Translations under genes and position numbers: made by a program
The notes under the pieces: model-generated
What the model saw: only the letters and a program-made list of their open reading frames with translations
The model's database searches: none
What the model was told of the DNA's origin: nothing
NCBI GenBank assembly: GCA_027531445.1
Contig: JAPZRK010000103.1
Location: 1 to 54,396, forward strand
Length of the DNA stretch: 54,396 bases
Source: Leptospira sp.
Lineage (GTDB): Bacteria; Spirochaetota; Leptospiria; Leptospirales; Leptospiraceae
Direction: 5' to 3'
Shown here: piece after piece, positions 40,102-49,946 of the stretch
How positions within the stretch are numbered: position 1 is the first letter of the stretch
Layout: each line of letters starts with the position of its first letter

Positions 40102-42927
40102 ATGAACCGATTGCTTATCATTGACGGTCATGCATTGGCTTTCCGTGCCTATTTTGCATTTGCCGCATCTAATCTGAAAAATTCGATCACTGGTCTTCCG
40201 AGCGGTGCTGTGTTCGGCTTTTGGCGTATGTTCTTTAAGCTGATTCAAGATGAAAAAGTTTCGCATATCGCTTTTACTTTCGATCCTGGTACTCGACTTG
40301 AACGTAACGATCTATATGAAGCGTATAAGGCTCAGCGCAAGCCAATGCCAGAAGATCTGAAACCACAGATAAAAGAAATCTATGAGATGATTGCAGCACT
40401 TGGTTTTCCAATGTATAAAATCGATGGAATAGAAGCGGATGATATCATCGGATCTCTTTGCAAAAAGTTCAAAAAGGACTTTGATCAAATTGTGATTCTA
40501 TCTAGCGATAAAGATTTATATCAAGTCCTTGATACAAACATACATATGTTACGCGGGAAACGCGGAGTATCAGAATTTGAACACATCAACCCCGATTGGG
40601 TCAAAGAAAATATTGGCATCACAAAAGAACAAGTTCCAGACTATATGGGTCTAGTCGGAGATACCTCCGATAATATTCCTGGCGTAAAAGGGATCGGAGA
40701 AAAAGGGGCCGCAACTCTGATACAAGAGTATGGCGATTTGGAAACCATCTACAAAAATTTATCTAAGCTAAAGAATAAAGGTCTCATCGATAAACTAGCG
40801 AACGATAAAGAAAATGCATTCCTTTCTCGTAAACTAGCGACAATTGTTACCAATCTCAAATTGGAGATTAAAAAGTCTGATCTAAAAGTTCCAAATTATC
40901 TTGAACCAGAAAGAGTTCAATTTTTTAAAGACAGGGGTTATAATGTTCTGCACCGAGACCTCGCCAAACAAGCAGGCATTCCCATCGATGAATCAAAATC
41001 CGACTCCATTGCACCAGCCAAGAAGAAAAAGTCCAACAAACAAGATTCAGTTGAGTCACAGACAAATCAAGATGCAAGTTCTGATTCACTGGATTCAAAA
41101 GGTTTAAGGTCAAAGAGCGAACACCAGAAATACCATAGAATCAAATCTGTAGATGAACTTAAAAAGATACTAGGTAAACTAGACTCAAAAAAACCAATGT
41201 CCGTCGATACGGAGACTACATCATCCGACCCAATGTCTGCCGAGTTACTAGGAATATCATTCTGTACGGATCCAAACATTGCTTACTATATCGCCATTTC
41301 CCACCCAGATTCGATTTATTCCCATACACTTCCTGATTTGGACGAGGTCATCAATGCCATCAAACCAATATTGGAAAATCCTAAAATTGATAAAATTGGT
41401 CAAAACATAAAGTATGACATCCTTATTTTTCGAAAGTATGGAATTGAGTTGAAGGGTGTTTCCTTCGATACAATGATCGCGTCCTATATTTTAAGCCCAG
41501 GTGAACGTCGACATAACATGGATGATATGGCGGTCGACTATTTAAGCTATAAAACGATTACATATGATGAACTTGTTGGCACAGGAAAAAAGAAACAAAA
41601 CCTCTATGACGTGGATCCAGACTTAGTTTCAGACTACGCTTGTGAAGATGCAGACATCACATTACAGTTATATAACGTATTAGTTGATAAAATAAAAAGC
41701 ACCGATACGGCAAAGATTTTTACAAACTTGGAAATGCCATTAATACCAGTACTTGCAAAAATGGAATTCGAAGGAATATTGGTTGAGCCAGACTATTTTG
41801 ATGGACTCTCGAAAATCTTCGAAAAAAAGATAAAAGAAAACGAAAAAAATATTCACTTTTATGCAGGACGAACATTTAACGTAAACTCTACGAAGGAACT
41901 ACAAGTAGTCCTATTTGAAGACCTAAGACTCCCAGCTGAGAAAAAAACACAAACAGGATACTCAACGGATCACTCGGTTTTGGAATCTCTATTGGGCACT
42001 CATCCCATCATCGATGATCTACTCGCTCTCAGAAAATTTTCCAAGTTAAAATCTACATACTCTGACAGCCTTCCCCATTTGATCAATGCAAAGACGGGAA
42101 GGATCCATACAAGCTACAATCAGACGATCGCGGCAACGGGAAGGCTTTCATCGACAAATCCGAATTTACAAAACATCCCGATCAAAGAGGAAGAAGGGAG
42201 ATGGCTACGTAAAGGATTTATTCCCGCGAAAGGATGTGAAATTCTTTCTCTCGACTATAGCCAAATCGAACTCCGTATCATGGCACATTTTTCAAAAGAT
42301 CCAAATATGATCGGAGCCTATACATCGGGTGAAGATATTCACAGAAAAACAGCGGCCGGATTGTACGGTGTCAAGGAAATAGATGTAACACCTGAAATGC
42401 GAAACAGGGCAAAGATCGTTAACTTTTCTGTCATCTATGGAGTAACCTCATTTGGTCTTTCAAATAATCTTAAGGTTTCCAGAAAAGAAGCAAAAGAGTT
42501 CATTGATCGGTATTTCCAACAGTACGTGGGCGTAAAAACATACATGGAAGAAACGGTAGAATTCTGTAAAAACAATGGCTACGTTGAAACTTTGTTAGGA
42601 CGAAAGAGGTATTTGCCTGATATCAACTCGACCAACAAAATGGCTAGTGAAGCCGCAAAACGAGTGGCGATCAATTCACCAATCCAAGGTACGTCCGCCG
42701 ATATGATCAAAATTGCGATGATCCAAATCCAAAAGAAAATCGACGCGTCGAAGTTTAAATCAAAGATCATATTACAAGTTCATGACGAACTTGTCTTTGA
42801 AGTTTACCAGGCGGAAAAGGACGAGTTTTTCAAAATGGCAAAAAAAGAGATGGAAACTGCACTTTCACTGTCTGTGCCCATCACCGTTGAGGGGAAATTC
42901 GGAAAAAACTGGGACGAAGCCCATTAA
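40102..42927 (+). CDS. polA: DNA polymerase I with 5' nuclease, proofreading and polymerase domains
   Basis: The 941-residue protein is full-length PolA, acting in repair and Okazaki-fragment maturation. The 5'-nuclease domain occupies about residues 1-290 (IDGHALAFRAYFAF; DDIIGSL; GDTSDNIPGVKGIGEKGA). The 3'-5' exonuclease shows all acidic residues: MSVDTETTSSDP, FDTMIASYILSPG and YACEDADITL. The polymerase has LSLDYSQIELRIMAHFSKD (motif A), RRAKIVNFS-type motif B region (RNRAKIVNFSVIYGVTSFG) and HDELVFEV (motif C). The linker near 295-340 is Ser/Lys/Asp-rich. Proofreading appears intact. Confidence 0.97.
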   Translation: MNRLLIIDGHALAFRAYFAFAASNLKNSITGLPSGAVFGFWRMFFKLIQDEKVSHIAFTFDPGTRLERNDLYEAYKAQRKPMPEDLKPQIKEIYEMIAALGFPMYKIDGIEADDIIGSLCKKFKKDFDQIVILSSDKDLYQVLDTNIHMLRGKRGVSEFEHINPDWVKENIGITKEQVPDYMGLVGDTSDNIPGVKGIGEKGAATLIQEYGDLETIYKNLSKLKNKGLIDKLANDKENAFLSRKLATIVTNLKLEIKKSDLKVPNYLEPERVQFFKDRGYNVLHRDLAKQAGIPIDESKSDSIAPAKKKKSNKQDSVESQTNQDASSDSLDSKGLRSKSEHQKYHRIKSVDELKKILGKLDSKKPMSVDTETTSSDPMSAELLGISFCTDPNIAYYIAISHPDSIYSHTLPDLDEVINAIKPILENPKIDKIGQNIKYDILIFRKYGIELKGVSFDTMIASYILSPGERRHNMDDMAVDYLSYKTITYDELVGTGKKKQNLYDVDPDLVSDYACEDADITLQLYNVLVDKIKSTDTAKIFTNLEMPLIPVLAKMEFEGILVEPDYFDGLSKIFEKKIKENEKNIHFYAGRTFNVNSTKELQVVLFEDLRLPAEKKTQTGYSTDHSVLESLLGTHPIIDDLLALRKFSKLKSTYSDSLPHLINAKTGRIHTSYNQTIAATGRLSSTNPNLQNIPIKEEEGRWLRKGFIPAKGCEILSLDYSQIELRIMAHFSKDPNMIGAYTSGEDIHRKTAAGLYGVKEIDVTPEMRNRAKIVNFSVIYGVTSFGLSNNLKVSRKEAKEFIDRYFQQYVGVKTYMEETVEFCKNNGYVETLLGRKRYLPDINSTNKMASEAAKRVAINSPIQGTSADMIKIAMIQIQKKIDASKFKSKIILQVHDELVFEVYQAEKDEFFKMAKKEMETALSLSVPITVEGKFGKNWDEAH

Positions 42928-42980
42928 ATCAATTTATTGATTTTCATATGATTGTAATACGAGCGTAACAGAGGAGGGTT

Positions 42981-43799
42981 ATGTTACATAAAGAAAGATG
43001 GAAAGGTAACCACCCTATGGAAGCAAAATCAGAACAAACAATCGCAAGACAATCTAGAGTTCTCGAGGTAAGATTAGCAGAAAACCAATATGAAATCGAA
43101 CGAGCACTCTCTCTTCGCTATGATGTATTCAATTTAGAAATGGGTGAAGGTTTACCTCAATCCGCCGCGACCAGAAAAGACAGAGATGAATATGATCTTC
43201 ATTGTGATCATTTGATTGTCGTTGATAAGTCGAATGAAGACAAAATTGTCGGAACTTACCGGATTTTAACAAGAGCTAAAGCAAGACAAGGCATTGGTTT
43301 TTACAGCGAAAATCAATTCGACATTACTTCTATATATAACCTTTCTGATGAGATTGCAGAAGTTGGTAGAAGCTGTGTTCATCCAAGTTACAGAGATGGA
43401 TCGGTTATTTCTCTGCTTTGGCAAGGTCTTGCAGAATTCATGATAAAAAATGACGTGCGTTATTTGATGGGTTGTGGATCAATTCACTCTACTGACGCTG
43501 AAGTCGCATCGCTTTCTTATGCTTACCTAAAGGCAAAAGATTCGATTGCACCAGAAGAATTTCGTGTTTTCCCAAATCCTGACTTTATTCTAAAGGATTT
43601 TAATCCAAACTTTCACATAGAAGATCCAAAATTAGTAGCAAAACACATCCCACCTTTGATCAAAGGTTACATCCGATTGGGTGCTAAAATCTGTGGCGTT
43701 CCAGCGCTTGATTCAGTTTTTGGAACTACAGATGTTTTTATCCTTTTTGATAGAAGTGAAATCACAGAAAGATACGCAAAACATTACTTGGGTAAATGA
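42981..43799 (+). CDS. GNAT-fold N-acyltransferase (OlsB/hemolysin-like family)
   Basis: The 272-residue protein belongs to the acyltransferases that use long-chain acyl-ACP, such as ornithine-lipid OlsB and related autoinducer-type enzymes. RYDVFNLEMGEGLPQSAATRKDRDEYD leads to CDHLIVVDK and GTYRILTRAKA. Next come ISLLWQGLAEFMIKNDVRYLMGCGSIHS, and GYIRLGAKICGVPALDSVFGTTDVFIL near the end, a typical C-terminal block. Ornithine-lipid or another N-acyl lipid is the likely product class, inferred only. AGGAGG lies just upstream of the ATG at 42981; an alternative ATG is at 43017. Its stop overlaps the next permease by four bases. Confidence 0.8.
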   Translation: MLHKERWKGNHPMEAKSEQTIARQSRVLEVRLAENQYEIERALSLRYDVFNLEMGEGLPQSAATRKDRDEYDLHCDHLIVVDKSNEDKIVGTYRILTRAKARQGIGFYSENQFDITSIYNLSDEIAEVGRSCVHPSYRDGSVISLLWQGLAEFMIKNDVRYLMGCGSIHSTDAEVASLSYAYLKAKDSIAPEEFRVFPNPDFILKDFNPNFHIEDPKLVAKHIPPLIKGYIRLGAKICGVPALDSVFGTTDVFILFDRSEITERYAKHYLGK

Positions 43800-44884
43800 A
43801 ACCAACTGAAAACGTAGATTACCAACATCCGACATTTAAAGACCAAGTCCGTTTCGGATTGATAACGGGTTTGCTTGTCACGATCATTTGCGCTGGTTAC
43901 TTTTTAGGTATACCAGCCTATTGGTTGGGTTGGTTTTCTTTTGCCATTGCCGCCTTTTCGGTCGCTGGCAATGACGCGGTCCAAACGATCGGCACTTTTT
44001 TTGAGAGTAAAAAATCAGTCCACTGGATAGAAAAATTACTCGTTCTCGGAAGTTTGTTAGTGGCCGTGCATCTCATTGGATGGTGGATTCATGATGGAGA
44101 GATACACTTTCATCGTCTGTCAGTCATACCAGAAGTATCACATTTTAATCTATTCCAATTATTAGCACCTGTTATCCTCGTTATTTTCACGCGATTGCGT
44201 GCACCTGTTTCTACTACTTTTTTAGTCCTTGGTTTGTTTGGAGGAAGTTCCATCGACAAGATGTTGACCAAGTCATTTTTTGGTTACGGCATCGCGTTTT
44301 TTGGAGCCCTTCTAGTTTGGGCGATTCTAGCAAAATTAGATCCTCACGAATACAACGAAGAACACGTGCCAAATCCCCAAACAGAACTTAAATGGGCGCG
44401 CTACCAATGGGCATCAACCATCTATCTATGGGTAGCATGGCTTTTGCAAGACACAGCGAACATTGCTGTCTTTCTCCCTCGAAAACTGAGCATTCTTGAA
44501 TTTGGAACAGCGGTATTTCTGATACTCCTTGCATTGTTTGTGATCATACGCACAAACGGGGGCACCATTCAAAGTGTCGTGACTGAAAAATCGGATATCA
44601 AGTGGGCAAAAGCGGCAACCATTGTAGATTTGGTTTATGGTTCCATCCTATTGCTTTTCCAGGCGATCAGCAATATACCTATGTCAACCACTTGGGTTTT
44701 CCTGGGCCTACTCGCGGGGAGAGAGATCATCCTAAATATCCTTACCTACCGTGATCTACCCTATTTGGATACGTTCCGAAAGGTTTCCAAGGATGTACTG
44801 CTTGCCACGATTGGTCTTGTGGTGAGTATCCTCGTCATTTATGTCGCAAACCTCTTTTATCCAACCTCCAATCTCGCTTTATAA
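43796..44884 (+). CDS. Divergent PiT-like (inorganic phosphate transporter family) membrane protein
   Basis: The 362-residue protein has about ten hydrophobic segments. It retains remnants of the two PiT repeats: AGNDAVQTIGTFF for the first GANDxAN motif and LLQDTANIAVFL for the second, plus APVSTTFLVLGLFGG and MSTTWVFLGLLAGRE for the paired 'P.STT' loops. The second motif's Asn/Gly are replaced (QDTAN), so phosphate transport is doubtful; it may carry another anion or act as a sensor. It is coupled by ATGA overlap to the acyltransferase, suggesting a joint envelope-lipid role. This is an inference from divergent motifs. Confidence 0.7.
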   Translation: MKPTENVDYQHPTFKDQVRFGLITGLLVTIICAGYFLGIPAYWLGWFSFAIAAFSVAGNDAVQTIGTFFESKKSVHWIEKLLVLGSLLVAVHLIGWWIHDGEIHFHRLSVIPEVSHFNLFQLLAPVILVIFTRLRAPVSTTFLVLGLFGGSSIDKMLTKSFFGYGIAFFGALLVWAILAKLDPHEYNEEHVPNPQTELKWARYQWASTIYLWVAWLLQDTANIAVFLPRKLSILEFGTAVFLILLALFVIIRTNGGTIQSVVTEKSDIKWAKAATIVDLVYGSILLLFQAISNIPMSTTWVFLGLLAGREIILNILTYRDLPYLDTFRKVSKDVLLATIGLVVSILVIYVANLFYPTSNLAL

Positions 44885-44970
44885 ATTTTGATTTACATCT
44901 CACAAATCTGAAATTTCCTAAACTAAATGAATCTCGTTCTCAATTACGGTTCGCATAGGAAATCCTCATT

Positions 44971-46212
44971 TTGAGTTTCCCATACACTCTCATCACACTT
45001 GTCTTTCTCTCTATGCTGCCCGTTACTATGATTGTTCCTGTCGTAAAGGATATAGTGAAAGACCGCCTTTCTGGAGGTAATTTTGAAGTGGCCTACTTCA
45101 CGAGTATTCCGATGCTCGGTTCCTTTCTTTTCGCTCCGATCGCAGGCATCATTTCAGACAAATTCCAAAATAGGAAATACTTCATTGCTGCATTTTGTTT
45201 TTTGGATGCTTTTCTTTTTTATTCACTCACGAGAGTTCAGGATCTGAATTTATTTCTATTCATTCGATTTTTGGAAGGCGCTTCTCATATTTTTATCATT
45301 GGTTTGCTTCTCAGCTCTGCCGCAGACCAAGAAAACGATCCAGCGAATAAAAGATATTATGGAAAAGGTGTTCTAATGGGAATCACCGGAATGTTCTTAT
45401 CTTTAGGTGGAGCATTCGGCATGCCTCTCGGAGTATTGGGAAGACAAAATCCACTTCTCCCGTTTTATGTGGGTAGTGGGATTTTAGTTTTTGTTGGGAT
45501 AGCGGCTTTGCTTATGTTGAGAGACAAAGGCCTTCACAAACAAAAAGATTTTTCCTTCCTTGCTTTAAAAAATGCCGTGATCGAAAATCCGTATCTATTC
45601 GTACCATTTTTGTTCAACTTTATTGATCGGTTTACTGTGGGCTTTATCATTTCCTCTTTGAATCTTCACCTAAGGGAAACACTTGGACTTCACCCTGGTA
45701 TTTTAGGTGTATTTTTAGGATTGGTATTGTTTCCCATGTCCTTACTTTCCTATCCCTCCGCCGTTCTTTCCCGCAAAACGGGCGTATTGCCTCTGGTTTT
45801 GATCGGATCATCAATGTATGGGATATTTTTAGGTCTTTCTGGCACTACGTCAAATTTTTGGCTTTTATTCACCTATCTTTTATTATGCGGGATTGGTGCA
45901 GGAGTTATGTTTGTGCCATCTATGATGCTCGCAAGCAAAATGTCGAAACCAGGACTGACTGCTACGACCATGTCTGCATTTACTGGCATCGGGTCTTTAG
46001 GCTTTATGCTCGGTCCTATCGTCTCCGTAAATATGCAAAGTTTTTTAGTTGGCATCGTTCCTGAAGGTATAGCCTTCCCTGCCCTTTCCTTTTTCTTTGG
46101 TTTTCTAGAAATTTTATTAGTCCTTTTGACCATTCCTTTTTTCAAAAAAATTCTGAAAAAAATCGAATCGACTGAAAATGAAAGAACCGAGATAACACTT
46201 GCCAATTTTTAA
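44971..46212 (+). CDS. MFS permease
   Basis: The 413-residue protein has twelve hydrophobic segments. SIPMLGSFLFAPIAGIISDKFQNRKYF carries the MFS loop 2-3 pattern, and LRDKGLHKQKDF marks the central loop. GAGVMFVPSMMLASKMSKPGLTATTMSAFTGIGSLGFMLGP is typical of the drug:H+ antiporter-like branch. Substrate is not assigned. The TTG at 44971 follows AGGAAA. The 86 bases upstream hold no gene. The 3' end overlaps an upstream extension of the next lipoprotein frame, but that gene's real start lies after it. Confidence 0.85.
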   Translation: MSFPYTLITLVFLSMLPVTMIVPVVKDIVKDRLSGGNFEVAYFTSIPMLGSFLFAPIAGIISDKFQNRKYFIAAFCFLDAFLFYSLTRVQDLNLFLFIRFLEGASHIFIIGLLLSSAADQENDPANKRYYGKGVLMGITGMFLSLGGAFGMPLGVLGRQNPLLPFYVGSGILVFVGIAALLMLRDKGLHKQKDFSFLALKNAVIENPYLFVPFLFNFIDRFTVGFIISSLNLHLRETLGLHPGILGVFLGLVLFPMSLLSYPSAVLSRKTGVLPLVLIGSSMYGIFLGLSGTTSNFWLLFTYLLLCGIGAGVMFVPSMMLASKMSKPGLTATTMSAFTGIGSLGFMLGPIVSVNMQSFLVGIVPEGIAFPALSFFFGFLEILLVLLTIPFFKKILKKIESTENERTEITLANF

Positions 46213-46255
46213 TCCGTTTGTTTTCCTAAAAAAAGAATCAACAAAGAGGTGTATC

Positions 46256-46624
46256 TTGAAACGTTCCATTCTACTTCTCGCTTTCCTATCTTTGATCTTC
46301 TCAATGATAGCATGTTCATCCACTACCAAAGTTCCATCTAACAGCAATAAAATTCATCCACACACTGCACTCCGAAAAATGGAAATTGATTTGATAAAAG
46401 TCGGTGATTCGCTCGTTAAAACTGAAGCACTTCTCGGCAAACCTACTGAAAAATCTTCAGATCCATCCGGAACGATAATGACTTGGTTTTTTGCAGAAGA
46501 CATTGAAGTGCCTGAGCAGTATTATACTTTGAAAGAGAAGCCAGCAGACTCTGAAAAAAACAAATTTGTAAAATTGGTATTTGATCCGAAAAATAAGATC
46601 ACAGCAAAAGACTTTAAACTTTAA
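46256..46624 (+). CDS. BamE/SmpA-like small lipoprotein
   Basis: The 122-residue protein starts at a TTG (46256) with AAAGAGGTG just upstream, giving the signal LKRSILLLAFLSLIFSMIAC and lipobox Cys about 20. The mature part, LIKVGDSLVKTEALLGKPTEK, then TMTWFF-like and KLVFDPKNKITAKD segments, matches the SmpA/OmlA fold of BamE, which helps assemble outer-membrane beta-barrels, though other lipoproteins share it. The upstream ATG at 46199 gives a 19-residue extension with no ribosome site. It converges with the next gene. Confidence 0.75.
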   Translation: MKRSILLLAFLSLIFSMIACSSTTKVPSNSNKIHPHTALRKMEIDLIKVGDSLVKTEALLGKPTEKSSDPSGTIMTWFFAEDIEVPEQYYTLKEKPADSEKNKFVKLVFDPKNKITAKDFKL

Positions 46625-47382
46625 TCTTCGTTAGCTTCTTTTTCGGTATCTGATGCGGCAGGGAAAGGAAACCCAGGGAAACTTGGTTTTACTTTTCCCT
46701 CAACATCATCATCATACAGATCCAAGGTGGTGATTCCTAACAAAAAATCAACTGCCTCACCAAAGTTAAATCCAAACCGAAGACCACCGTAGGCTCCTCC
46801 TACTACTTCTACATTCCATAGATATCCTGGTGGATAACCAAAAGGTTTTTTATCTTCTGATGGTAAATAAACCAAAAACTCTGTTTTGCCAGTTTGTCTG
46901 ACTAAATCTTGCGTTAGCTCTCGTTGAAAGGTTTGTTTCTTTCGTTTTTTGCGGTCTTTGACGGGGTCGTTAAAAAAGACAAAGTATCTCATCTTGAAGC
47001 TTTTGATATTGTACCTATCATTTTCGGTGAGAGGGATCTTTTTTTCATCCACCATCCAATTGCCTTTTTCGTCTTTGATCGGATCCCCTGAATGAAAACT
47101 TTCCCCACCTAAGAAGGTATAAACGAGCTGTTGTGAATGATAACCACCTAAACTACCACCCCTAACGCCATAACCACGGCCAAGATCTTTTTTACCCATC
47201 TCACTTTCGCCACCCAAAAAGAGCAAGCCGACTGGAATGGGACCAATTTTTACTGCGGCACCATACATCGGTGTTTCGGCACCAACGGTAACTACATCCA
47301 AAAGATCATTCTTTCGATTCTTCCAATAGGTCGCGCAACTAATGAAAAAAAAGTAGATTAGGATGATTGGCCAAATTCTCAT
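46621..47382 (-). CDS. Hypothetical lipoprotein, Gly/Tyr-rich
   Basis: The 253-residue protein has a short signal ending in FFFISC (Cys about 16). The mature protein is rich in Gly, Tyr, Phe and charged residues, with repeated LGGES-type segments (VGLLFLGGESEMG and TFLGGESFHSGD) and a C-terminal acidic tail (ASDTEKEANED). No family is recognised. It is probably an envelope protein. Its 3' end overlaps the convergent BamE-like gene by four bases. It is divergent from the WYL operon. Confidence 0.75.
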   Translation of the reverse strand: MRIWPIILIYFFFISCATYWKNRKNDLLDVVTVGAETPMYGAAVKIGPIPVGLLFLGGESEMGKKDLGRGYGVRGGSLGGYHSQQLVYTFLGGESFHSGDPIKDEKGNWMVDEKKIPLTENDRYNIKSFKMRYFVFFNDPVKDRKKRKKQTFQRELTQDLVRQTGKTEFLVYLPSEDKKPFGYPPGYLWNVEVVGGAYGGLRFGFNFGEAVDFLLGITTLDLYDDDVEGKVKPSFPGFPFPAASDTEKEANED

Positions 47383-47446
47383 TCTTTTCCAAGATTTAAG
47401 ATTTTATACTTTTCGGAATCAAAAAAAAACTTAAATCTGGAGTAAG

Positions 47447-48460
47447 ATGACAAGTCCTAGCGAATTCGAAGATGATTTTCCAATGATTGAAGTGAAAAAA
47501 ATGAATGAGACGGAAACTCGTTTATTTGCCTTACTTTTCAATTTGATGAAAGAACCAAAGGGTATCACTTTTAAGCGTTTTCAAAAGATCATGCCTCGTT
47601 ATTACAATAATGAGGATAGTGATTCCGATCGAAAAAAACTCTATCGTGACTTGAATCAATTGAAATCAATGGGTTTCAATATTAAAGTCGCAAACTTCGG
47701 ATTTCAATCCGAAGAACACTATCCCTATTATCTGGAAAAGGAAACACTAGATATTCTGCTTAAATTCACAAAGCCAGAGCTGGAATACCTTTCCATTTTA
47801 CTTTGTTCTGTTACAGATTTAAATAATGAAACCTTGCTTTCGTTATCCCAAAAATTATTCTCAAAAAGTTTAGATCTCTATCCAAAAGGTATCAAAATCT
47901 ATAAACGAAAAATAGAAGAAACTGTAGAAGGAGAATCAGACCTCTCAAAAATAATACAAGCGTTAAAGGATAAAAGAGCACTTGTGGTCAATTATGGTCG
48001 AGAAAAAAAGGACAGAACCATTGAGCCATACAGGCTCATCAGGAAAAATTCAGAGGATTTTTATCTTTTAGCTTATGATCGGTCGCGCAACGCGCTACGT
48101 AGGTTTATTCTCCCTCGAATAGTTGTCAAAAAAGAACTTCGTGAAGATTTTTTATCGCAAAAGAAAATCAGTGATCAGGATCTAAATCTCCATCCATTGG
48201 CCTTTACAAACGGTGAATCCAAACAATACGAAATTGTGATTCATCCCATGTTTTATGACTCCTTTATCCATTTTTTAGAAGGCTATCCATATGAAGTGTC
48301 TGGACATTCATTTCAAGTTAAAACAGCTAACTCTGAAGCATTTTTCCCATTCTTTTTAAAATCACCTTCCGCCCTCCAAGAAGGGACCTCAGATTTATTT
48401 GTGACAGAATACAAATCGTATCTTAAATCCTTATCTGAGATGTATACAGTTGTCAGTTAA
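47447..48460 (+). CDS. WYL-domain regulator
   Basis: The 337-residue protein has an N-terminal winged-helix-like region (ETRLFALLFNLMKEPKGITFKRFQKIMP ... RDLNQLKSMGFNI), typical of WYL proteins. The WYL domain runs from about residue 165: ALVVNYGREKKDRTIEPYRLIRKNSEDFYLLAYD, then RRFILPRIV and HPLAFTNGESKQYEIVIHP. WYL proteins bind nucleic acids or small ligands and regulate defence or DNA-damage genes in many bacteria. It is the first gene of an operon with the DUF2779 nuclease and a hydrolase, overlapping the next gene by eleven bases. Confidence 0.87.
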   Translation: MTSPSEFEDDFPMIEVKKMNETETRLFALLFNLMKEPKGITFKRFQKIMPRYYNNEDSDSDRKKLYRDLNQLKSMGFNIKVANFGFQSEEHYPYYLEKETLDILLKFTKPELEYLSILLCSVTDLNNETLLSLSQKLFSKSLDLYPKGIKIYKRKIEETVEGESDLSKIIQALKDKRALVVNYGREKKDRTIEPYRLIRKNSEDFYLLAYDRSRNALRRFILPRIVVKKELREDFLSQKKISDQDLNLHPLAFTNGESKQYEIVIHPMFYDSFIHFLEGYPYEVSGHSFQVKTANSEAFFPFFLKSPSALQEGTSDLFVTEYKSYLKSLSEMYTVVS

Positions 48461-49946
48461 CAAAATAAATTATCCAATTTCTAAATCTCAATACATTAGT
48501 TTTACTCGATGTTCCAATTCATTCTATCTCATCAACCAAAATCTACATCAGAAAGAAAACCATCTCCATAGTGGAAATTTAGAATGGCATGAATTTCATG
48601 ACCTCTGTACTTCCATATTCGAAAATACAATACAGATACCGCGCACGATATCTAAAGCAGAACAAAAGTTAGCAACAGAGGAAGCGGTTACACAACGTAA
48701 AACCATTTTAGGTGGATACTTTGAATCCTCATCCTATTTTACTCATATTGAATGTTTGTTACCCGATAGCGAAGGGGAAGGCTGGACGATCATCGACTTT
48801 CGCCCGATAGGATCCAATAAACTTGAAATTTATAGGTCATTTTTTTTTCAAAAGAAGCTGTTGATATCTTTAGGATTTATCATTTCTGATTGTAAAATAT
48901 TTCGAGTAAATTCGAGTTATGTGCTCGAATTTGATAAAGTAGATAGCAATAAGTTTCTTCATATCGAATCCGTTGTAGAGAAGCTAACTAGAGAAGAAGT
49001 GCGATTTGAAGAGGAATGGAAAGCATTTTCTGAGTTCCAGAATGAACCTATTTTCCCTATCCATGATGGCAACTTACCTACGTGTAATTCACCAAAGGTA
49101 TGTCTCGTGCAAACCGAATGTTTTGGTGAATCTCTTGAAAGGTATGAGATATTCGAACTGAGAGAAGGACAGGAACTACCCAAAAAATACTTTCAAATGG
49201 GAATTCGCACTTTTGCTGAGATGCCAGATGAAGACTTAAGTCCGACACAACGCATCCAAAAACATTGCCATATGACCAATGAAGCTTACTTTGATCACGC
49301 TCAACTTGCGCAATTTTTTGACAATGTCACAAGCACTGTAGCGTTTCTCGATTTTGAGTCAATCAACCCACTGATTCCGATTTATAAAAATTCCCATCCA
49401 TTTCAACACACTCCCTTTCTTTTTTCGCTACATATTTGGGATTCTATCAGAGATGTTGTGACTCATTTTAGTTACATTCACCCTCCCGATCAATATGATC
49501 CGAGAAAAGAAATTTTAGCTCAGTTGGTAGCGAACGTTCCAAAGGATGTCACGATTTTTTCGTTCAATGATTTCTTTGAAAAGAAGATCATCGAGGAACT
49601 TGTAGCTAATTTCCCTGAACACTTTGATTTTTGGAACTCTATACAACCAAATTTTAAAGATCTAGCACTACCTTTTAAAAAGTTTTGGATCTATTCCCCC
49701 AAACAAAAAGGGAAAGCCTCTCTCAAAGAAATTTTGCCAGCGTTTTCGGAAACAACGCATACTGGTTTATCTATTCGTGCTGGGCAAGATGCAAATTACC
49801 AGTATTTGAGATTGTTAAAAAAGCAGGTGACACTAGAAGAAAAAAATCGAGTCTTGGAAGATTTAGTAGCTTACTGCAAAATGGACACATACGGATTGTT
49901 GATACTATATAAGATGATTAAAGAAAAGTTAAATCCTATATGTTAG
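48450..49946 (+). CDS. DUF2779 protein: DnaQ-like exonuclease fold with four-Cys (Cas4/AddB-like) cluster
   Basis: The 498-residue protein opens with SKSQYISFTRC (Cys21), the start of many PD-(D/E)XK/[4Fe-4S] nucleases. A second set of Cys lies at about 212, 218 and 224 (C-x5-C-x5-C), together giving a Cas4/AddB-like cluster. The nuclease strand WTIIDFRPIGSNKLEIY has Asp-Phe-Arg where an active enzyme needs E-x-K, so that site is probably dead. The C-terminal domain reads VAFLDFESINP (D301-x-E303), later FSFNDFFEKKIIEEL, DLALPFKKF, KGKASLKEILPAF and YCKMDTYGLL. This keeps the D-x-E ... D ... Y-x3-D exonuclease pattern. The start is a TTG inside the WYL gene end. Confidence 0.8.
   Translation: MSVNKINYPISKSQYISFTRCSNSFYLINQNLHQKENHLHSGNLEWHEFHDLCTSIFENTIQIPRTISKAEQKLATEEAVTQRKTILGGYFESSSYFTHIECLLPDSEGEGWTIIDFRPIGSNKLEIYRSFFFQKKLLISLGFIISDCKIFRVNSSYVLEFDKVDSNKFLHIESVVEKLTREEVRFEEEWKAFSEFQNEPIFPIHDGNLPTCNSPKVCLVQTECFGESLERYEIFELREGQELPKKYFQMGIRTFAEMPDEDLSPTQRIQKHCHMTNEAYFDHAQLAQFFDNVTSTVAFLDFESINPLIPIYKNSHPFQHTPFLFSLHIWDSIRDVVTHFSYIHPPDQYDPRKEILAQLVANVPKDVTIFSFNDFFEKKIIEELVANFPEHFDFWNSIQPNFKDLALPFKKFWIYSPKQKGKASLKEILPAFSETTHTGLSIRAGQDANYQYLRLLKKQVTLEEKNRVLEDLVAYCKMDTYGLLILYKMIKEKLNPIC

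Noticed and set aside
42928..42950. AAATCAA/TTGATTT hairpin after polA
   Set aside because: Short AT-only stem with no T-tail; too weak to call a terminator.
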